From: Acidobacteriota bacterium
GTDB taxonomy: Bacteria > Acidobacteriota > Terriglobia > Terriglobales > Acidobacteriaceae
Assembly: GCA_021793595.1 (NCBI GenBank)
Contig: JAJYSL010000300.1
Coordinates: 1-5,537 of the forward strand
DNA: 5,537 nucleotides
Direction: 5' to 3'
Of the stretch, positions 4,392 through 5,537 are shown piece after piece. The notes beneath the pieces are model-generated. The model saw nothing but the letters and a program-made list of their open reading frames with translations. It ran no database searches and was not told where the DNA came from. Positions within the stretch are counted from its first letter, which is position 1. Every line of letters starts with the position of its first letter. A program made the translations under genes and the position numbers.

Positions 4392-5537
4392 TTATGCAGC
4401 GGCGGACTTCTTCGCTGTTTTCGGCTGTTGCTTGGCGGTTGGCTTAGGCGCTGCCTTCTTTGCAGCCTTGCCCTTCTCCTTCGCTGCGAACTCCTGCTTG
4501 ACGGTCGCGGAGATGGCGTCCACGTCCACCTTGTAAGCGTGCGCGGCGTCGCGGAGAATCTTCGCGGCGTCTGCTTGGTTATGCATGGACAGGAGAATGG
4601 CTGTCTCCACCACAATACGGCCCAGCTTGCTTTCCTCGGCCTTGGAGAGAAGCGCCGCCAGCAGCTTCGCCGGTGTCTCGCCCTCCTTGGGCTTTCCGAT
4701 ACCGTGCTGGCGGATGAGAACAGCAAGACGCCGTTCATCCAGCACGTCGGCGAGTCGTTGCGCCAGAAACAGCAGGTCGCGTTTCATCAGCCGCACGGGA
4801 ACGGCCTCGCCGATGGCTTTGAGGACGCGCAGCCCGGTCGCCTGGGCCAGTGCTTCCTCGCGGCGGCGCTTCTCCTGCTCGGCTTTGAAAGCAGCGTCGG
4901 CGTGTGGTGTGCTCTGTTGTTGCCGCTTCGAATGATGCACGGGACATTCGGGATTCGAGCAGATGCGCTTGGTCTCCCCTTTCTCCGTACCTTCTGTGAC
5001 AATTGCTTCGGTTGTGTACTTGCACGTCTTGTATTCCGGCCAGTCCCGCTCGTTCTTGCGCTTCGGCTTGTCCTGCCGGATTTCAACGTACTTGTTACGC
5101 GGGATCACCGGACTGCCTTCGGCGGGTTTGCCATAGGCAGTGCTGATCTGAACAAGCGTGGGCTTGGCGGCAATGGTTTGCTTTACAAACTCGTTCAGTT
5201 TTTTTTGATAGCAGGCCGGGTCGCTGCACGAATCGGGCTGGTTGGCTCCGATCTCAGCGAAGAGCAGCGTGTTGTGGCCGGTGCGCTTCGGGCAATCAAG
5301 GCAGGAGCCGGCGTCGGGTAGAAGCTCGGCGTCCTCTTTCGAGAACGGCGCGGCGGCAAGGTCCAGCAGAATGTTGTGTTGAATCCACTGCTGGAGATTG
5401 CGAACGGGGAGCAGGATGCGCTTGGGCTTGCTGCCATTGGTGTACGTTTCCTGATGGCAGGCTGCAAGTGCTTCCTCCTGTTGGTCGGGCTGCAATTTCG
5501 CAAGCAAGAGTGCGTGGCCCACACCGATCTCGTCTTT
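4392..5537 (-). CDS. ParB-like partition protein, C-terminal part (5' end outside window)
   Basis: The visible 381 residues lack the N-terminal ParB nuclease-like (CTPase) domain, which lies beyond the right edge. The first residues, KDEIGVGHALLLAKLQPDQQ, match the ParB helix-turn-helix region ('S-x-GHAxxLxxLxxxxQ'), and LPVRNLQQWI fits the next ParB helix. A cysteine-rich part follows: CLDCPKRTG near 79-87, then DSCSDPACY near 103-110, and later CSNPECPVHH near 193-202. This resembles two zinc-binding modules. A helical region (about 210-350) and a Lys/Ala/Pro-rich tail (about 350-381) end the protein; the tail probably binds DNA non-specifically. ParB proteins bind parS sites and segregate plasmids or chromosomes with ParA. 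The long Cys-containing form is not the short chromosomal type, so a plasmid or integrative element, or a ParB-like regulator, is possible. No parA is in the window. It is convergent with the 94-aa gene and has its own terminator. Confidence 0.88.
   Translation of the reverse strand, partial: KDEIGVGHALLLAKLQPDQQEEALAACHQETYTNGSKPKRILLPVRNLQQWIQHNILLDLAAAPFSKEDAELLPDAGSCLDCPKRTGHNTLLFAEIGANQPDSCSDPACYQKKLNEFVKQTIAAKPTLVQISTAYGKPAEGSPVIPRNKYVEIRQDKPKRKNERDWPEYKTCKYTTEAIVTEGTEKGETKRICSNPECPVHHSKRQQQSTPHADAAFKAEQEKRRREEALAQATGLRVLKAIGEAVPVRLMKRDLLFLAQRLADVLDERRLAVLIRQHGIGKPKEGETPAKLLAALLSKAEESKLGRIVVETAILLSMHNQADAAKILRDAAHAYKVDVDAISATVKQEFAAKEKGKAAKKAAPKPTAKQQPKTAKKSAAA

Noticed and set aside
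4371..5321. A 316-codon plus-strand open frame opposite the ParB-like gene
   Set aside because: Its product is a low-complexity Leu/Cys/Arg-rich sequence, the usual shadow of a GC-rich gene, whereas the opposite frame shows ParB motifs and has its own terminator.
1..5537. CRISPR array, tRNA, rRNA, insertion sequence ends or parS-like sites
   Set aside because: No regularly spaced repeats, cloverleaf, rRNA segments, transposase fragments or parS-like 16-bp palindromes were found on reading both strands.

Overview
The window looks like accessory DNA from a GC-rich soil-type bacterium, most probably an Acidobacteriota (Terriglobia). That guess is from memory of similar sequences, not a search. 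It rests on the LysR-type regulator and on the long cysteine-containing ParB-like protein, whose variant I associate with acidobacterial chromosomes and plasmids.

Left part (1-1082). Two small genes are read leftward: a helix-turn-helix protein of the excisionase/MerR-like kind (816 to 472) and, 66 bases on, a 105-residue uncharacterised protein with a CxxC motif and a likely second helix-turn-helix (405 to 88). A further open frame without a normal start runs off the left edge. The 266 bases between these genes and the next one hold a promoter-like sequence for the rightward LysR-type gene.

Middle part (1083-3990). A LysR-family regulator (1083-2078) is followed by about 500 non-coding bases, then a PAS-GGDEF diguanylate cyclase (2577-3608) and an unrecognised 94-residue protein (3706-3990). 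The leader of the cyclase gene is the most striking thing in the window. From about 2333 it is packed with contiguous hairpins, then a three-way junction closed by a perfect 10-bp helix, a possible 9-bp pseudoknot helix crossing that helix, and finally an intrinsic terminator just before the ribosome-binding site. This is the layout of a riboswitch or other cis-acting attenuator. I do not recognise it as a known class, and it lacks the c-di-GMP-I (GEMM-I) hallmarks as I remember them. A second RNA element, a continuous 17-bp stem with two G-U pairs, lies between the cyclase and the 94-residue gene.

Right part (3991-5537). About 350 bases hold no convincing gene but many inverted repeats. A leftward intrinsic terminator (4337-4367) follows, and then a leftward ParB-like gene cut by the right edge. 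That gene has two Cys-rich segments and a Lys/Ala-rich tail.

How the parts may work together (inference): the cyclase would make c-di-GMP in response to a PAS-sensed signal, limited by product binding at its RxxD site and possibly by premature termination in its own leader. The excisionase-like protein and ParB hint that the DNA is, or was, part of a mobile or plasmid-like element, but no integrase, transposase, origin or attachment site is visible.
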